DNA of 64,000 nucleotides, from positions 248,001-312,000 of the forward strand of contig WLWX01000001.1 in NCBI GenBank assembly GCA_012103375.1, written 5' to 3'. A model generated the notes under the pieces. That model saw only the letters and a list, made by a program, of their open reading frames with translations, ran no database searches and was not told the origin of the DNA. This document shows positions 29,515-38,621 of the stretch, piece after piece (the first letter of the stretch is position 1; every line of letters starts with the position of its first letter). A program made the position numbers and the translations under genes. The stretch is from Paracoccaceae bacterium. Its GTDB lineage: Bacteria; Pseudomonadota; Alphaproteobacteria; Rhodobacterales; Rhodobacteraceae.

Positions 29515-30615
29515 ATGAGCCTGAACACATTCGGACATATCTTCCGTGTCACCACCTGGGGCGAAAGCCACGGGCCGGGGCTGGGCGCAACGGTTGATGG
29601 CTGTCCGCCGGGCGTGCCGCTGAGTGAAGGTGACATTCAGGTCTGGATGGACAAGCGCAAGCCGGGGCAGAACAAATACACCACCCAGCGGCGCGAGGCG
29701 GACGAGGTTCAGATCATGTCCGGCGTTTACGAGGGGCGAACCACCGGCACCCCGATCCAGCTGATGATCCTGAACACGGATCAACGCTCCAAAGACTATG
29801 GCGACATTGCCGAAAAGTTCCGCCCCGGCCACGCCGATATCACCTATTGGCAGAAATACGGTATTCGCGATCCGCGTGGCGGCGGGCGGTCTTCGGCCCG
29901 CGAAACGGCGGCGCGGGTGGCGGCGGGCGGGGTGGCAAGGGCAGCGCTGGCAGCGCTGGTGCCGGACCTCTCGATCACCGGCTATATGGTGCAAATGGGC
30001 GATCAGGCCATCAACCGTAGTGCCTTTGACCGGGATCAGATCGCACAGAACCCGTTCTGGTGCCCCGACGCCAAGGCGGCGGCGGGCTGGGCCGACTATC
30101 TGGACGGGCTACGCAAATCCGGCAGCTCGGTCGGTGCGATGATCGAAATTACGGCGCAGGGTGTCCCGCCGGGGCTGGGCGCGCCGGTCTATGGCAAGCT
30201 CGACACCGATCTTGGGGCGGCGATGCTGTCAATCAACGCCGTCAAAGGGGTCGAGATTGGTGCCGGAATGGCCGCCGCGATGCTGACCGGAGAGAAGAAC
30301 GCGGATGAGATTTCGATGGGCCCGGACGGGCCGGTCTATTCGTCAAACCACGCTGGCGGCATCCTCGGAGGGATATCAACCGGGCAGGATGTCGTGGTGC
30401 GCTTCGCGGTCAAGCCGACGTCGTCTATCCTGACCCCGCGCAAGACCATCACCAAAGGCGGTCAGCCGACCGAGATCATCACCAAAGGTCGCCACGACCC
30501 TTGTGTCGGTATCCGTGCCGTTCCGGTGGGCGAAGCGATGATGGCCTGCGTGCTGCTGGATCATCTGCTGCTGGACCGCGCCCAGACCGGAGGTCGGCGC
30601 GGCCCAATTGGCTGA
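29515..30615 (+). CDS. aroC: chorismate synthase
   Basis: The 366-residue FMN-dependent enzyme makes chorismate from EPSP. Signatures [34 protein letters not shown] and the C-terminal [18 protein letters not shown] are present. AAAGGAGC precedes the ATG at 29515. Length is normal. Confidence 0.97.
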   Translation: MSLNTFGHIFRVTTWGESHGPGLGATVDGCPPGVPLSEGDIQVWMDKRKPGQNKYTTQRREADEVQIMSGVYEGRTTGTPIQLMILNTDQRSKDYGDIAEKFRPGHADITYWQKYGIRDPRGGGRSSARETAARVAAGGVARAALAALVPDLSITGYMVQMGDQAINRSAFDRDQIAQNPFWCPDAKAAAGWADYLDGLRKSGSSVGAMIEITAQGVPPGLGAPVYGKLDTDLGAAMLSINAVKGVEIGAGMAAAMLTGEKNADEISMGPDGPVYSSNHAGGILGGISTGQDVVVRFAVKPTSSILTPRKTITKGGQPTEIITKGRHDPCVGIRAVPVGEAMMACVLLDHLLLDRAQTGGRRGPIG

Positions 30616-30701
30616 GTTCGCGTTGTTGGGTTTTGACTTAAGTGGACGTTGGCCAAATGTGCGAACAACGCCCGGAATCAAGCCCGCAAGGGCGCCGGGC
30701 G

Positions 30702-30732
30702 ATCGCCTGACCGTCCCGCGGGCAGGCGATTT
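30702..30732 (+). terminator. candidate weak terminator after aroC
   Basis: An 8-bp stem (ATCGCCTG 30702-30709 with CAGGCGAT 30723-30730) is followed by only two T residues. The rest of the 258-bp gap (30616-30874) shows no gene. Confidence 0.35.
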
Positions 30733-30874
30733 AGATGGGTCGCGGAACCTTCTTATCTTAGAGTTACCGCTGAACCATAAATTGCCATACAGACATGCTG
30801 CATCGCCTACCCCCGGTCAGGCGTTCGCCCAGCTTGGTGATTGATTACCTACGCCCGCCCCGGCTAAAATACCC

Positions 30875-31291
30875 TCAGCTGGTCGCAGCGTTCAGCGCGG
30901 CATCCATCAGCCCCTGGATCTGCGCCCGGCCTGTTCCGGCCACGATGCGCCCAATCTCATGATTGCCTTTCAGCGCCACCAGGGTCGAGCGGCGCGGGAT
31001 CTTCAGCGCTTTGGCCAGATCCGACCGACCATATTTGTCCCAATCCACGTTGATGAAGCTGATCGCCTGCTCATACGCCGGGTTCGCGGACTTCAGGGCA
31101 TTGATCGTGCGCTCCTGACTGGCGCAGGTCGAACACCAGGCAGCCTTGAAATCCAGGAATACGGTCTTGCCCGCAGCCAGCTCTGACTGGACCAGACCGG
31201 GCTTGTAGTTCTTGGCGGCCATTGCGGCGGCGGGAACCATTGTGGCGGCGGCTGTAGCGCTTGCTGCAATCAGAAAGTCGCGACGTTTCAT
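30875..31291 (-). CDS. Tat-exported thioredoxin-like protein
   Basis: The 138-residue protein has a twin-arginine signal (MKRRDFLIAASATAAATMVPAAAMA) and a thioredoxin fold with WCSTC (Cys53, Cys56). WCSTC resembles the redox domain of DsbD-type proteins. The stop codon of the CcdA-like gene lies 15 bp downstream, so together they probably form a split DsbD-like electron route to the periplasm. The order of transcription is this gene first. Confidence 0.88.
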   Translation of the reverse strand: MKRRDFLIAASATAAATMVPAAAMAAKNYKPGLVQSELAAGKTVFLDFKAAWCSTCASQERTINALKSANPAYEQAISFINVDWDKYGRSDLAKALKIPRRSTLVALKGNHEIGRIVAGTGRAQIQGLMDAALNAATS

Positions 31292-31306
31292 GTGGATACT
31301 CCTTGG

Positions 31307-32032
31307 TTAAATGGAAACAGACAGGTCGATCAGCCAGGCAGGCAGGTTTTGCACGGCCCAGGCCTCGGCCAGGTGGTGAACTTTGAACAGGATGCCAAGA
31401 CCGACCAGGACGAACACCGCCCCCATGATCGGGCGGGCCTTACCGGCAATCGCGCGCATCGTGGCCTGACGGCGCAGGATGACGGATCGCGCGCCATAGC
31501 CAAGTGCGATGATGATCGTCGACACGCCCAGCGCGAAAGACATCATGATGGCGGCGGCCCAGCCGATGCTTTCGCCCTGACTGGCCAGCGAGATTGCGCC
31601 GCCCAGTGTCGGCCCGATGCAGGGCGACCAGACCGCGCCAAGCAGTACGCCGGCCAGAAACTGCCCGCGCATACCGCCCTGTTCAAGATCGTCGATCTGC
31701 GAATCCGCACGGCCGGAAAACCCAGCGGTTGCCGTGGCGAACCCGGCAGAAAAACGCGGCACCAGAAGGATCAGACCGAAACCGACCATCAGCACCGCGC
31801 CAGCCTGGGCGATGGTTTCCTCGGTAATACCCAGGCTATAGCCGACAACCGTGACGCCAAGGCCAAGGACCACGAATGACAGGCTCATCCCTGCGGCGAT
31901 GGCCAGCGGCCCGTGACGACTAGCCTGCAACGCCGTGGCCAATACGATGGGCAGGATCGGCAGGACGCAGGGGTTAATCAGCGTCAGCAGTCCGGCGGCA
32001 TATCCCAGGATCAATTCCATGGCGATTGGCAT
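31307..32032 (-). CDS. CcdA-like transmembrane electron-transfer protein
   Basis: The protein has about six membrane helices with conserved Cys in LLTLINPCVLPILPIV and VLLGAVWSPCIGPTLGG, the CcdA/DsbD-beta signature. It moves electrons from cytoplasmic thioredoxin across the membrane. The start could be 32032 or 32020; neither has a strong ribosome site. It lies upstream of the Tat thioredoxin gene on the same strand, so the pair would be co-transcribed. Confidence 0.88.
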   Translation of the reverse strand: MPIAMELILGYAAGLLTLINPCVLPILPIVLATALQASRHGPLAIAAGMSLSFVVLGLGVTVVGYSLGITEETIAQAGAVLMVGFGLILLVPRFSAGFATATAGFSGRADSQIDDLEQGGMRGQFLAGVLLGAVWSPCIGPTLGGAISLASQGESIGWAAAIMMSFALGVSTIIIALGYGARSVILRRQATMRAIAGKARPIMGAVFVLVGLGILFKVHHLAEAWAVQNLPAWLIDLSVSI

Positions 32033-32080
32033 AGGGCCAAGCCCCTGACCTGTCACATCAAATGCACGTCAGAGAATGTG

Positions 32081-32959
32081 TCAGGTATGTTTATGGTGTC
32101 TGACCTTCGCCATCTGCACCGCCAGAATGCCCAGCATGATGATGACGACGCCAAGAAGATCCGCCGCGCGTACGGCTTCGTTCAACAGAATTGCAGCGAT
32201 CAACACCCCGAAAAATGGGTTGAGAAAATGGAATGTGGCGGCGCGCACCATGCCGATCCGGTCGACCAGATGGAACCAGACCAGCGTCGCCGCCAGCCCG
32301 GGGATCAGAGTGGTGTAGACAAAGGCAAGAACCAGCGGTGTCGACAACGTCACACTCGGGTCCTCCAGCCACAACCCAAACGGGGCCAGCACCGCCGCCC
32401 CGACCAGCATCTGCAAGCCGACAATCATCAGCATGTTCTTTCCACCGCCCGTGCCGCGCACCGCAAGGGTCGCGAATGTCAGGCCAAGCACCCCAATGCC
32501 TGTCAACGACAGGCCGAACAGATCGACCCCGGCGCCGATCCGTGTGCCCATGATGATCACCACGCCGATGGTGCCCGCCACCAGACCGGTAAACCCCAGC
32601 AGGCTCAGCCGTTCCCGGAAAACCACCCAACCCGCCAGCGCCACCAAAAGCGGCATGGTCGATGCCACGATGGAGGCCAGCGATGCCTCGACCGTCTGCA
32701 TCGCGACAAAGTTCAGCCCCAGGTAAATCGCGTTCTGGCATACCCCGAACAGCAACGTCGCCCACCATTGCCCCCGGCTGAGGGTCCACGACTGGCCCAG
32801 CGCGCGCGCAATCGCCACACCGATCAGCCCGGAAATCAGGAAGCGTAGCGCGAGCGCGTTCAACGGCGGCGCGTCGGCCACAATGATCCGCGCCGAGCTG
32901 AAGGCCGAGGACCACATCACCACAAAGGCCAGCCCCATCAGAATTGCGCGGACATCCAT
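32081..32959 (-). CDS. DMT (EamA) transporter
   Basis: The 292-residue protein has ten membrane segments in two EamA repeats (AILMGLAFVVMWSSAFSSARI; PLVLAFVYTTLIPGLAATLVWFHLVDRIG). EamA proteins usually export amino acids or metabolites. It lies 49 bp upstream of the CcdA-like gene on the same strand; co-transcription is possible. Substrate unknown. Confidence 0.88.
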   Translation of the reverse strand: MDVRAILMGLAFVVMWSSAFSSARIIVADAPPLNALALRFLISGLIGVAIARALGQSWTLSRGQWWATLLFGVCQNAIYLGLNFVAMQTVEASLASIVASTMPLLVALAGWVVFRERLSLLGFTGLVAGTIGVVIIMGTRIGAGVDLFGLSLTGIGVLGLTFATLAVRGTGGGKNMLMIVGLQMLVGAAVLAPFGLWLEDPSVTLSTPLVLAFVYTTLIPGLAATLVWFHLVDRIGMVRAATFHFLNPFFGVLIAAILLNEAVRAADLLGVVIIMLGILAVQMAKVRHHKHT

Positions 32960-32967
32960 GGAAACGC

Positions 32968-33004
32968 TCTATACAAAAAAAGGCCGCCCGCAATGGGCGA
33001 CCTT
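32968..33004 (-). terminator. Rho-independent terminator of HU gene
   Basis: On the minus strand a GC-rich stem of about nine pairs with one G-U pair is followed by seven T. It lies 25 bp after the HU stop and in front of the DMT gene. Confidence 0.8.
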
Positions 33005-33028
33005 TCTGGTCAGTTCGTCAGGGCCGGA

Positions 33029-33319
33029 TCAGCCGTTGACGCTGTCTTTCAGAGCCTTGGCGATGGTCATCTTGACGACCTTGTCGGCATCCTTGTGGAT
33101 CTGCTCGCCCGTGGCGGGGTTGCGGACCATACGGGCCGGACGTTCGCGGCAATAGACTTTGCCAACACCCGGAAGCGTCACGGCACCGCCGCCTGACACT
33201 TCGTCGGTGATGATGCCGGTGATGGCGTCCAGCGCTTCACCAGCGGATTTCTTGTCGGTGTCCATCCGCTCAGCCAGTGCGGCCACCAGCTGGGTTTTGG
33301 TCATCGGTTTGCTTGCCAT
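33029..33319 (-). CDS. HU family DNA-binding protein
   Basis: The 96-residue protein is a histone-like HU/IHF member: MTKTQLVAALAERMDTDKKSAGEALDAITGIITDEV helices, GVGKVYCRERPARMVRNPATGEQIH arm with the RxxRxxRNPxTG signature. AGGAGA lies upstream of the ATG at 33319. Unusual is a Cys in the arm strand (VYCRER). It folds and bends DNA in the nucleoid. Confidence 0.94.
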   Translation of the reverse strand: MASKPMTKTQLVAALAERMDTDKKSAGEALDAITGIITDEVSGGGAVTLPGVGKVYCRERPARMVRNPATGEQIHKDADKVVKMTIAKALKDSVNG

Positions 33320-33467
33320 GATATCTCTCCTCATGCGGCCCCCTATACTTGGGGCTCACCTTGCCACAATAGCCTTATATATGGGGGTTCCACAACGATT
33401 AGCGGTCAGTTGCAAGTGCTTTTCGCGAATTATTGGCCGGAAAACCGTCTTCACGCCGCTCGCGGCC

Positions 33468-34946
33468 TCATAAAAACGCCGTTTCTTCGAAACTGCGCAG
33501 CTTACGAGAGTGAATTCGCGCCAGGGGCATTTTGCTCAGCGCCTCCATCGCACGGATGCCGATCAGCAGGTGATTGGTGACCTGATTGCGATAAAAATCC
33601 GAGGCCATGCCCGGCAGTTTCAGCTCTCCGTGCAGCGGTTTGTCCGAAACGCACAGCAAGGTTCCATAAGGCACGCGGAACCGAAACCCATTGGCCGCGA
33701 TGGTCGCACACTCCATATCCAGCGCGATGGCGCGCGACTGGCTCAGCCGTTGCACCGGGCCAGATTGGTCGCGAAGCTCCCAGTTGCGGTTGTCGATGGT
33801 GGCGACCGTGCCGGTCCGCATGATGCGCTTTAGCTCGAACCCTTCAAGCGCCGTCACCTCGGCCACAGCCTGTTCCAGGGCGATCTGAATTTCCGCCAGC
33901 GCCGGGATCGGCACCCAGACCGGAAGATCGTCGTCCAGCACGTGATCTTCGCGCAGATAAGCATGGGCCAGCACATAATCACCCAGCCGCTGCGAATTCC
34001 TGAGGCCCGCACAATGCCCGACCATCAGCCATGCATGCGGGCGCAGCACCGCGATATGATCCGTCGCCGTCTTGGCGTTCGATGGGCCGACCCCGATGTT
34101 GACCAGCGTGATCCCGGCGCCCCCGGGACGTTTAAGATGATAGGTCGGCATCTGCGGCAAGCGTTCGGGCACCGTGATGGCGCCGTCGGCTGTCGTGATC
34201 TCCTGATTATTCGGGCCGACAAAACTGGTGTAATCACTGTCCGGGTCTTCGATGACCGAACGGGCGAAGGCCTCGAATTCATCCACGTAAAACTGATAGT
34301 TGGTGAACAGGATGTGGTTCTGGAAATGGTCCGGGGCCGTCGCCGTGTAATGCGACAGCCGCGCCAGCGAATAATCCACCCGTTGGGCCAAAAATGGCGC
34401 CAGCGCATGGGCGCCATCGGCATGGGCAAAGCCATAGCCGTTGACGATCTCGTCATGGGTTGTCGACAGGTCGGGTACGTCGAAATAATCGCGCAGCGCA
34501 TAGTCCATCACGCCCGATTGCGGCACGCTGACCGAGGCATCGTTGGCCACCGCAAAATGCACCGGCATCGGCGTCGTCGACGGCCCGATCCGCACCGGGA
34601 CCGAGTGATTCTCCATCACCAGAGAGATTTGCTGCTTAAGGTAGCTGGCGAACAGATCGGGGCGTGTCACCGTCGCCGAATAGGTTCCGGGACCGGCGAC
34701 ATGGCCAAAGCTCAACCGGCTGTCGCCGACTTCGTAACTTGTCGTAGTCAGGCGGATTTCGGGGTAAAACGCCCGCGCGCGCGCCGCTGGAATGCCGCCT
34801 TTTGCCGCGTCGGAAAACGCGTTGCACAGAAACTTGCTGGCCGTCTGGTACAAATCGTTCAGGCGCTCGACGGCGGCGTCGGCGTCGCGAAACTCCTCAA
34901 ATCCAGGGACTTCGGGGCTGACGATGGGCAGGTTGGGATCAGTCAT
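33468..34946 (-). CDS. amn: AMP nucleosidase
   Basis: The 492-residue protein hydrolyses AMP to adenine and ribose 5-phosphate. The C-terminal PNP/UDP-phosphorylase domain carries GIGPSNAKTATDHIAVLRPHAWLMVGHCAGLR and ALDMECATIAANGFRFRVPYGTLLCVSD. The N-terminal domain is the AMN-specific one. Length fits. It overlaps ade by 4 bp, and the two act in sequence in purine salvage. Confidence 0.95.
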   Translation of the reverse strand: MTDPNLPIVSPEVPGFEEFRDADAAVERLNDLYQTASKFLCNAFSDAAKGGIPAARARAFYPEIRLTTTSYEVGDSRLSFGHVAGPGTYSATVTRPDLFASYLKQQISLVMENHSVPVRIGPSTTPMPVHFAVANDASVSVPQSGVMDYALRDYFDVPDLSTTHDEIVNGYGFAHADGAHALAPFLAQRVDYSLARLSHYTATAPDHFQNHILFTNYQFYVDEFEAFARSVIEDPDSDYTSFVGPNNQEITTADGAITVPERLPQMPTYHLKRPGGAGITLVNIGVGPSNAKTATDHIAVLRPHAWLMVGHCAGLRNSQRLGDYVLAHAYLREDHVLDDDLPVWVPIPALAEIQIALEQAVAEVTALEGFELKRIMRTGTVATIDNRNWELRDQSGPVQRLSQSRAIALDMECATIAANGFRFRVPYGTLLCVSDKPLHGELKLPGMASDFYRNQVTNHLLIGIRAMEALSKMPLARIHSRKLRSFEETAFL

Positions 34947-36745
34947 GCGGTGCTTTCAAAAAGTTCGGTCAGTTCGAACCGGGTAACATCAACCAGCCCC
35001 ATATCAGAGATCCGAAGCTCTGGTATGACAACCAGTGCCAGCAGCGAATGCTGCATATAGGCGTTGTTGAGCGTGCATCCACACTCGGCCATTGCCTGCA
35101 CCATCCGGTCCGCCGCAGCGGCCACCTGCGCGGCAGGCCGGTCCGACATCAGCCCGGCAATCGGCAGTTCGACCATGGCCAGTTCGACCCCGTCCCGCCA
35201 CACCGTGATCCCGCCGCCCACGGCGCGCAGCCGGTTCGCGGCCAGCGCCATATCCGCGCGCGATGTCCCGACCACGATCATATGATGACTGTCATGCGCC
35301 ACGGTCGAGGCCATGGCCATGTTCCCGGTGTATCCAAAGCCCGAAACGAACCCGTTCACCACACCCCCGGTCGCCCGGTGCCGCTCGACGAGGGCGATCT
35401 GGCAGACCTCACCCTCGGCTTCCACCACGCCGTCCTGCACCGGCAGGTCGGCAGTCAGCGCCCGCGTCGGGGCCTGATTCTCGACCACACCGATCACCTT
35501 TGCGCGCACCGAATTCGCCCCCTCGGGCGCTTCAATGCGGAAATCCACCTCGGCCAGATCGCGGGCCATATTGACGGTGCTGCGCACCTCGGCAGGCCAG
35601 TCCAGATGTGGGCAATCGACTTTGCCCACCCCATCGCGGGCCACTGTGACCCCGCGCGCGATCACCCGGTCTATCGGCAGTGTTTCCAGATCGCCGGTCA
35701 GGATCATATCTGCCCGCCGCCCCGGCGTGATCGAGCCGATCTCACGCTCCAACCCGAAATGCGTCGCGGTGTTCAGCGTCGCCATCTGGATCGCCACCAC
35801 CGGGTCACAGCCACAGGATATCGCGTGACGCACCACCCGGTTCATATGACCTACGTTCACGATGGTGCCGGAATGGCTGTCGTCAGTGCACAGGATAAAC
35901 CCGCGCGGGTCGAGGCCTTTTTCAGTGATCGCCGTTATCTGGCTTTCCACGTCATACCAGGCCGACCCCAACCGCATCATAGAACGCATGCCAAGCCGCG
36001 CGCGGGCCACCGCATCATCCTCGCAAGTACCTTCATGGTCGTCCGCCGGGCCGCCCGCGACATAGGCCGCGAAGGCCGGGCCCAGATCGGGGCTGGCATA
36101 GTGACCGCCGACGGTCTTGCCCGCGTTCTGCGTCGCCGCAATCTCGGCCAGCATCTGCGCGTCACCTGCCGAGACACCGGGGAAATTCATCATCTCACCC
36201 AGCCCGATGATCCCAGGCCATGCCATCGCTTCGGCCACATCCTCGGCGCTGATCTCATGCCCCGTCGTCTCCAACCCCGGGGCCGAGGGCGCGCAGGAGG
36301 GCATCTGCGTGAACACATTGATCGGCTGCAACAGGCTTTCGTCATGCATCAGCCGCACGCCACGCAGGCCAAGAACATTGGCAATCTCGTGCGGGTCATG
36401 GAAGATGCTGGTCGTGCCGTGCGGGATCACCGCAGCGGCGAATTCCGCCGGGGTCAGCATGCCGCTTTCGATATGCATATGCCCGTCGCAAAGGCCGGGG
36501 ATCAGATAGGCACCGTCCGCCTCGATCACCTCGGTCGATTCACCGATGCAATGGCTGGCATCGGGGCCGCAATAGGCAAAGCGCCCGCGCGATATGGCGA
36601 TATCCGTGCCCTCGATCACCTCGCGCGTGTGGACATTGACCCAGCGGCCATTCTTCACAACCAGATCCGCCGCTGCGCGTCCCGCTGCAACGGCAACCAG
36701 TTCAGGGGCCGCCTTGGCCCAGCTATCAATAAGGGGGTGTTCCAT
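34943..36745 (-). CDS. ade: adenine deaminase
   Basis: The 600-residue amidohydrolase converts adenine to hypoxanthine and ammonia. Metal motif GLCDGHMHIESGM, HDPHEIANVLG, the DDSHSGT motif and the adenine-deaminase C-terminal domain (GFGYTGNMAMASTVAHDSHHMIVVG) are present. It is the upstream gene of the pair with amn, which supplies its substrate. Confidence 0.96.
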   Translation of the reverse strand: MEHPLIDSWAKAAPELVAVAAGRAAADLVVKNGRWVNVHTREVIEGTDIAISRGRFAYCGPDASHCIGESTEVIEADGAYLIPGLCDGHMHIESGMLTPAEFAAAVIPHGTTSIFHDPHEIANVLGLRGVRLMHDESLLQPINVFTQMPSCAPSAPGLETTGHEISAEDVAEAMAWPGIIGLGEMMNFPGVSAGDAQMLAEIAATQNAGKTVGGHYASPDLGPAFAAYVAGGPADDHEGTCEDDAVARARLGMRSMMRLGSAWYDVESQITAITEKGLDPRGFILCTDDSHSGTIVNVGHMNRVVRHAISCGCDPVVAIQMATLNTATHFGLEREIGSITPGRRADMILTGDLETLPIDRVIARGVTVARDGVGKVDCPHLDWPAEVRSTVNMARDLAEVDFRIEAPEGANSVRAKVIGVVENQAPTRALTADLPVQDGVVEAEGEVCQIALVERHRATGGVVNGFVSGFGYTGNMAMASTVAHDSHHMIVVGTSRADMALAANRLRAVGGGITVWRDGVELAMVELPIAGLMSDRPAAQVAAAADRMVQAMAECGCTLNNAYMQHSLLALVVIPELRISDMGLVDVTRFELTELFESTA

Positions 36746-36864
36746 AGACCAATTGTCATGAACCTGCGGCCATGTTCAACCCCCCCCTTGGGCGGCACAC
36801 AGCTTTCAATTGACGCCGCCACCAACTGCCGCAATTGTGCGTGCCGACAATTGCCGAGGCCGCC

Positions 36865-37626
36865 ATGACCGTCCAAGCCCTGACCAACCGCCCCAATATC
36901 GACCATTGGCAGCAGCGCGCCGATCTGGCCGCCGCCTTCCGCTGGACCGCGCGCCTGAACATGCACGAGGCTGTGGCGAACCATTTTTCGTTTGCGGTCA
37001 GCGACGATGGATCGCGGTTCCTGATGAACCCGAACCAGATGCATTTTTCCCGCGTCCGCGCCAGCGATATGCTGCTGATCGACGCCAATGATCCCGAAAC
37101 GCTTAGTGGTCCCAACGCGCCCGATCCAACCGCCTGGGGTCTTCACGGCGCGCTGCATCGCAACGTCCCCCACGCCCGCTGCGCGATGCATGTCCATTCG
37201 ATCCACGCCACGGTACTGGCCAGCCTTGCCGACAGCCGCCTTTTGCCGATCGACCAGAACTCGGCCATTTTCTTCAACCGCGTGGTCATTGACGAACACT
37301 ACGGCGGCCTGGCGTTCGAGGAGGAGGGCGAGCGGTGCTCGGCCCTGTTCAGCGATCCCAGGCAGAAGGTCATGGTGATGGGCAATCACGGCGTTCTGGT
37401 AATCGGCGACACCGTGGCCGACACCTTCAACCGCATGTTCTATTTCGAACGCGCCGCCGAAACCTATATCCGTGCCCTGCAAACCGGACAGCCGCTGCGG
37501 GTATTGCCCGATAATATCGCCGAAAAGACGGCGGCTGAACTTGAGTCCTATCCCGAGCAGGACATTCGCCATCTGGGCGAATTGCGCGCGATCCTGGATT
37601 CGGAAGGCTCTGACTACGCCACATGA
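36865..37626 (+). CDS. class II aldolase/adducin family protein
   Basis: The 253-residue protein has the class II aldolase fold with zinc ligands in HVHSIHATVLASL and a third His in VMGNHGVLVIG. The acidic catalytic residue region at VANHFSF is of the adducin-like type. ATG 36865 is chosen. It overlaps the epimerase-like gene by 4 bp. Sugar substrate unknown. Confidence 0.87.
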   Translation: MTVQALTNRPNIDHWQQRADLAAAFRWTARLNMHEAVANHFSFAVSDDGSRFLMNPNQMHFSRVRASDMLLIDANDPETLSGPNAPDPTAWGLHGALHRNVPHARCAMHVHSIHATVLASLADSRLLPIDQNSAIFFNRVVIDEHYGGLAFEEEGERCSALFSDPRQKVMVMGNHGVLVIGDTVADTFNRMFYFERAAETYIRALQTGQPLRVLPDNIAEKTAAELESYPEQDIRHLGELRAILDSEGSDYAT

Positions 37627-38621
37627 CGCAAACCCTGCTGTCCTTCGGTCACGGATTTTCCGCCCGCGCCCTGTCGCGCCGGTTGCTGCCACGCAGCTGG
37701 AAGATCATTGGCACGACCCGGTCGCCGGACAAGATGGCCGATATCGCCGCCACCGGGGTGGTGCCGCTGCACTGGCCCGGCGATGATCCCGGTCCGGCGC
37801 TTCATGACGCCACACATCTGTTGATTTCCGCTGGCCCCGGCGAAGATGGCGACCCGGTGCTGAACGCCCTGCGCTATGAAATTGCGGCTGTGGCGCCCCA
37901 ACTGGAATGGGTCGGGTACCTGTCGACAACTGGCGTTTACGGCGATCACCAGGGCGGCTGGGTGGACGAGGCGACCCCCCTTACCCCCACCACCAAACGC
38001 GGCCACGCGCGTGTGGCGGCTGAGGCTGCCTGGCAGGACATTGCCGCCAGCACCGGCCTGCCGCTGCATATCTTCCGTCTGGCCGGAATCTATGGCCCCG
38101 GTCGCGGGCCATTCGCCAAGGTGCGGGCTGGCACCGCGCGGCGGATCGTCAAACCGGGGCAGGTGTTCAGTCGCATTCACGTGGACGACATTGCCGCGAC
38201 GCTGGACGCTTCGATCGCGCGGCCAAACCCCGGCGCGGTCTATAATGTCTGCGATGACGATCCGGCCCCGCCACAGGACGTGATCGCCCACGCAGCCGAA
38301 TTGCTCGACCTGCCGATACCGCCGGAAACCCCGATCGAACAGGCCGAACTTGGCCCGATGGCCCGCAGTTTCTATGCCGAATCCAAGCGGGTTCGTAACC
38401 GCCGGATCAAGGAAGAACTGGGCGTGACACTATCCTTCCCGGATTTCCGATCCGGGCTTGCCGCACTGCTGACCGCGCGCTGGCCGGACTCTGGATGCGC
38501 CCCGTCGCGGGCCTATCCGCCGGACATGACCCTTGGCAGCCACAAGACCAGTTGCGGGAAGATGAACAGCAGGATCAACCCAAGAAGCTGCACCAGCATG
38601 AACTGCATCATGCCCAGATAG
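37623..38621 (+). CDS. NAD-dependent epimerase/dehydratase-like (extended SDR) with long non-homologous tail
   Basis: The protein has an SDR-like fold (LLSFGHGFSARALSRRL, YLSTTGVYGDHQGGWVDE, RLAGIYGPGRGPF, VDDIAATL). The conserved part ends near SFPDFRSGLAALLT, about residue 280, where relatives stop. Here the frame runs on for about 45 residues antisense to the end of the convergent TRAP permease gene (overlap 109 bp). The tail has no family character and suggests loss of the original stop. The catalytic Tyr-x3-Lys is not evident. Function unknown. Confidence 0.75.
   Translation: MTQTLLSFGHGFSARALSRRLLPRSWKIIGTTRSPDKMADIAATGVVPLHWPGDDPGPALHDATHLLISAGPGEDGDPVLNALRYEIAAVAPQLEWVGYLSTTGVYGDHQGGWVDEATPLTPTTKRGHARVAAEAAWQDIAASTGLPLHIFRLAGIYGPGRGPFAKVRAGTARRIVKPGQVFSRIHVDDIAATLDASIARPNPGAVYNVCDDDPAPPQDVIAHAAELLDLPIPPETPIEQAELGPMARSFYAESKRVRNRRIKEELGVTLSFPDFRSGLAALLTARWPDSGCAPSRAYPPDMTLGSHKTSCGKMNSRINPRSCTSMNCIMPR

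Noticed and set aside
30608-30844. 78-residue ORF after aroC
   Set aside because: Overlaps the end of aroC, has no ribosome site and no recognisable domain.
35048-36868. 606-residue open frame antisense to ade
   Set aside because: A shadow of the adenine deaminase gene; no ribosome site and no family character.
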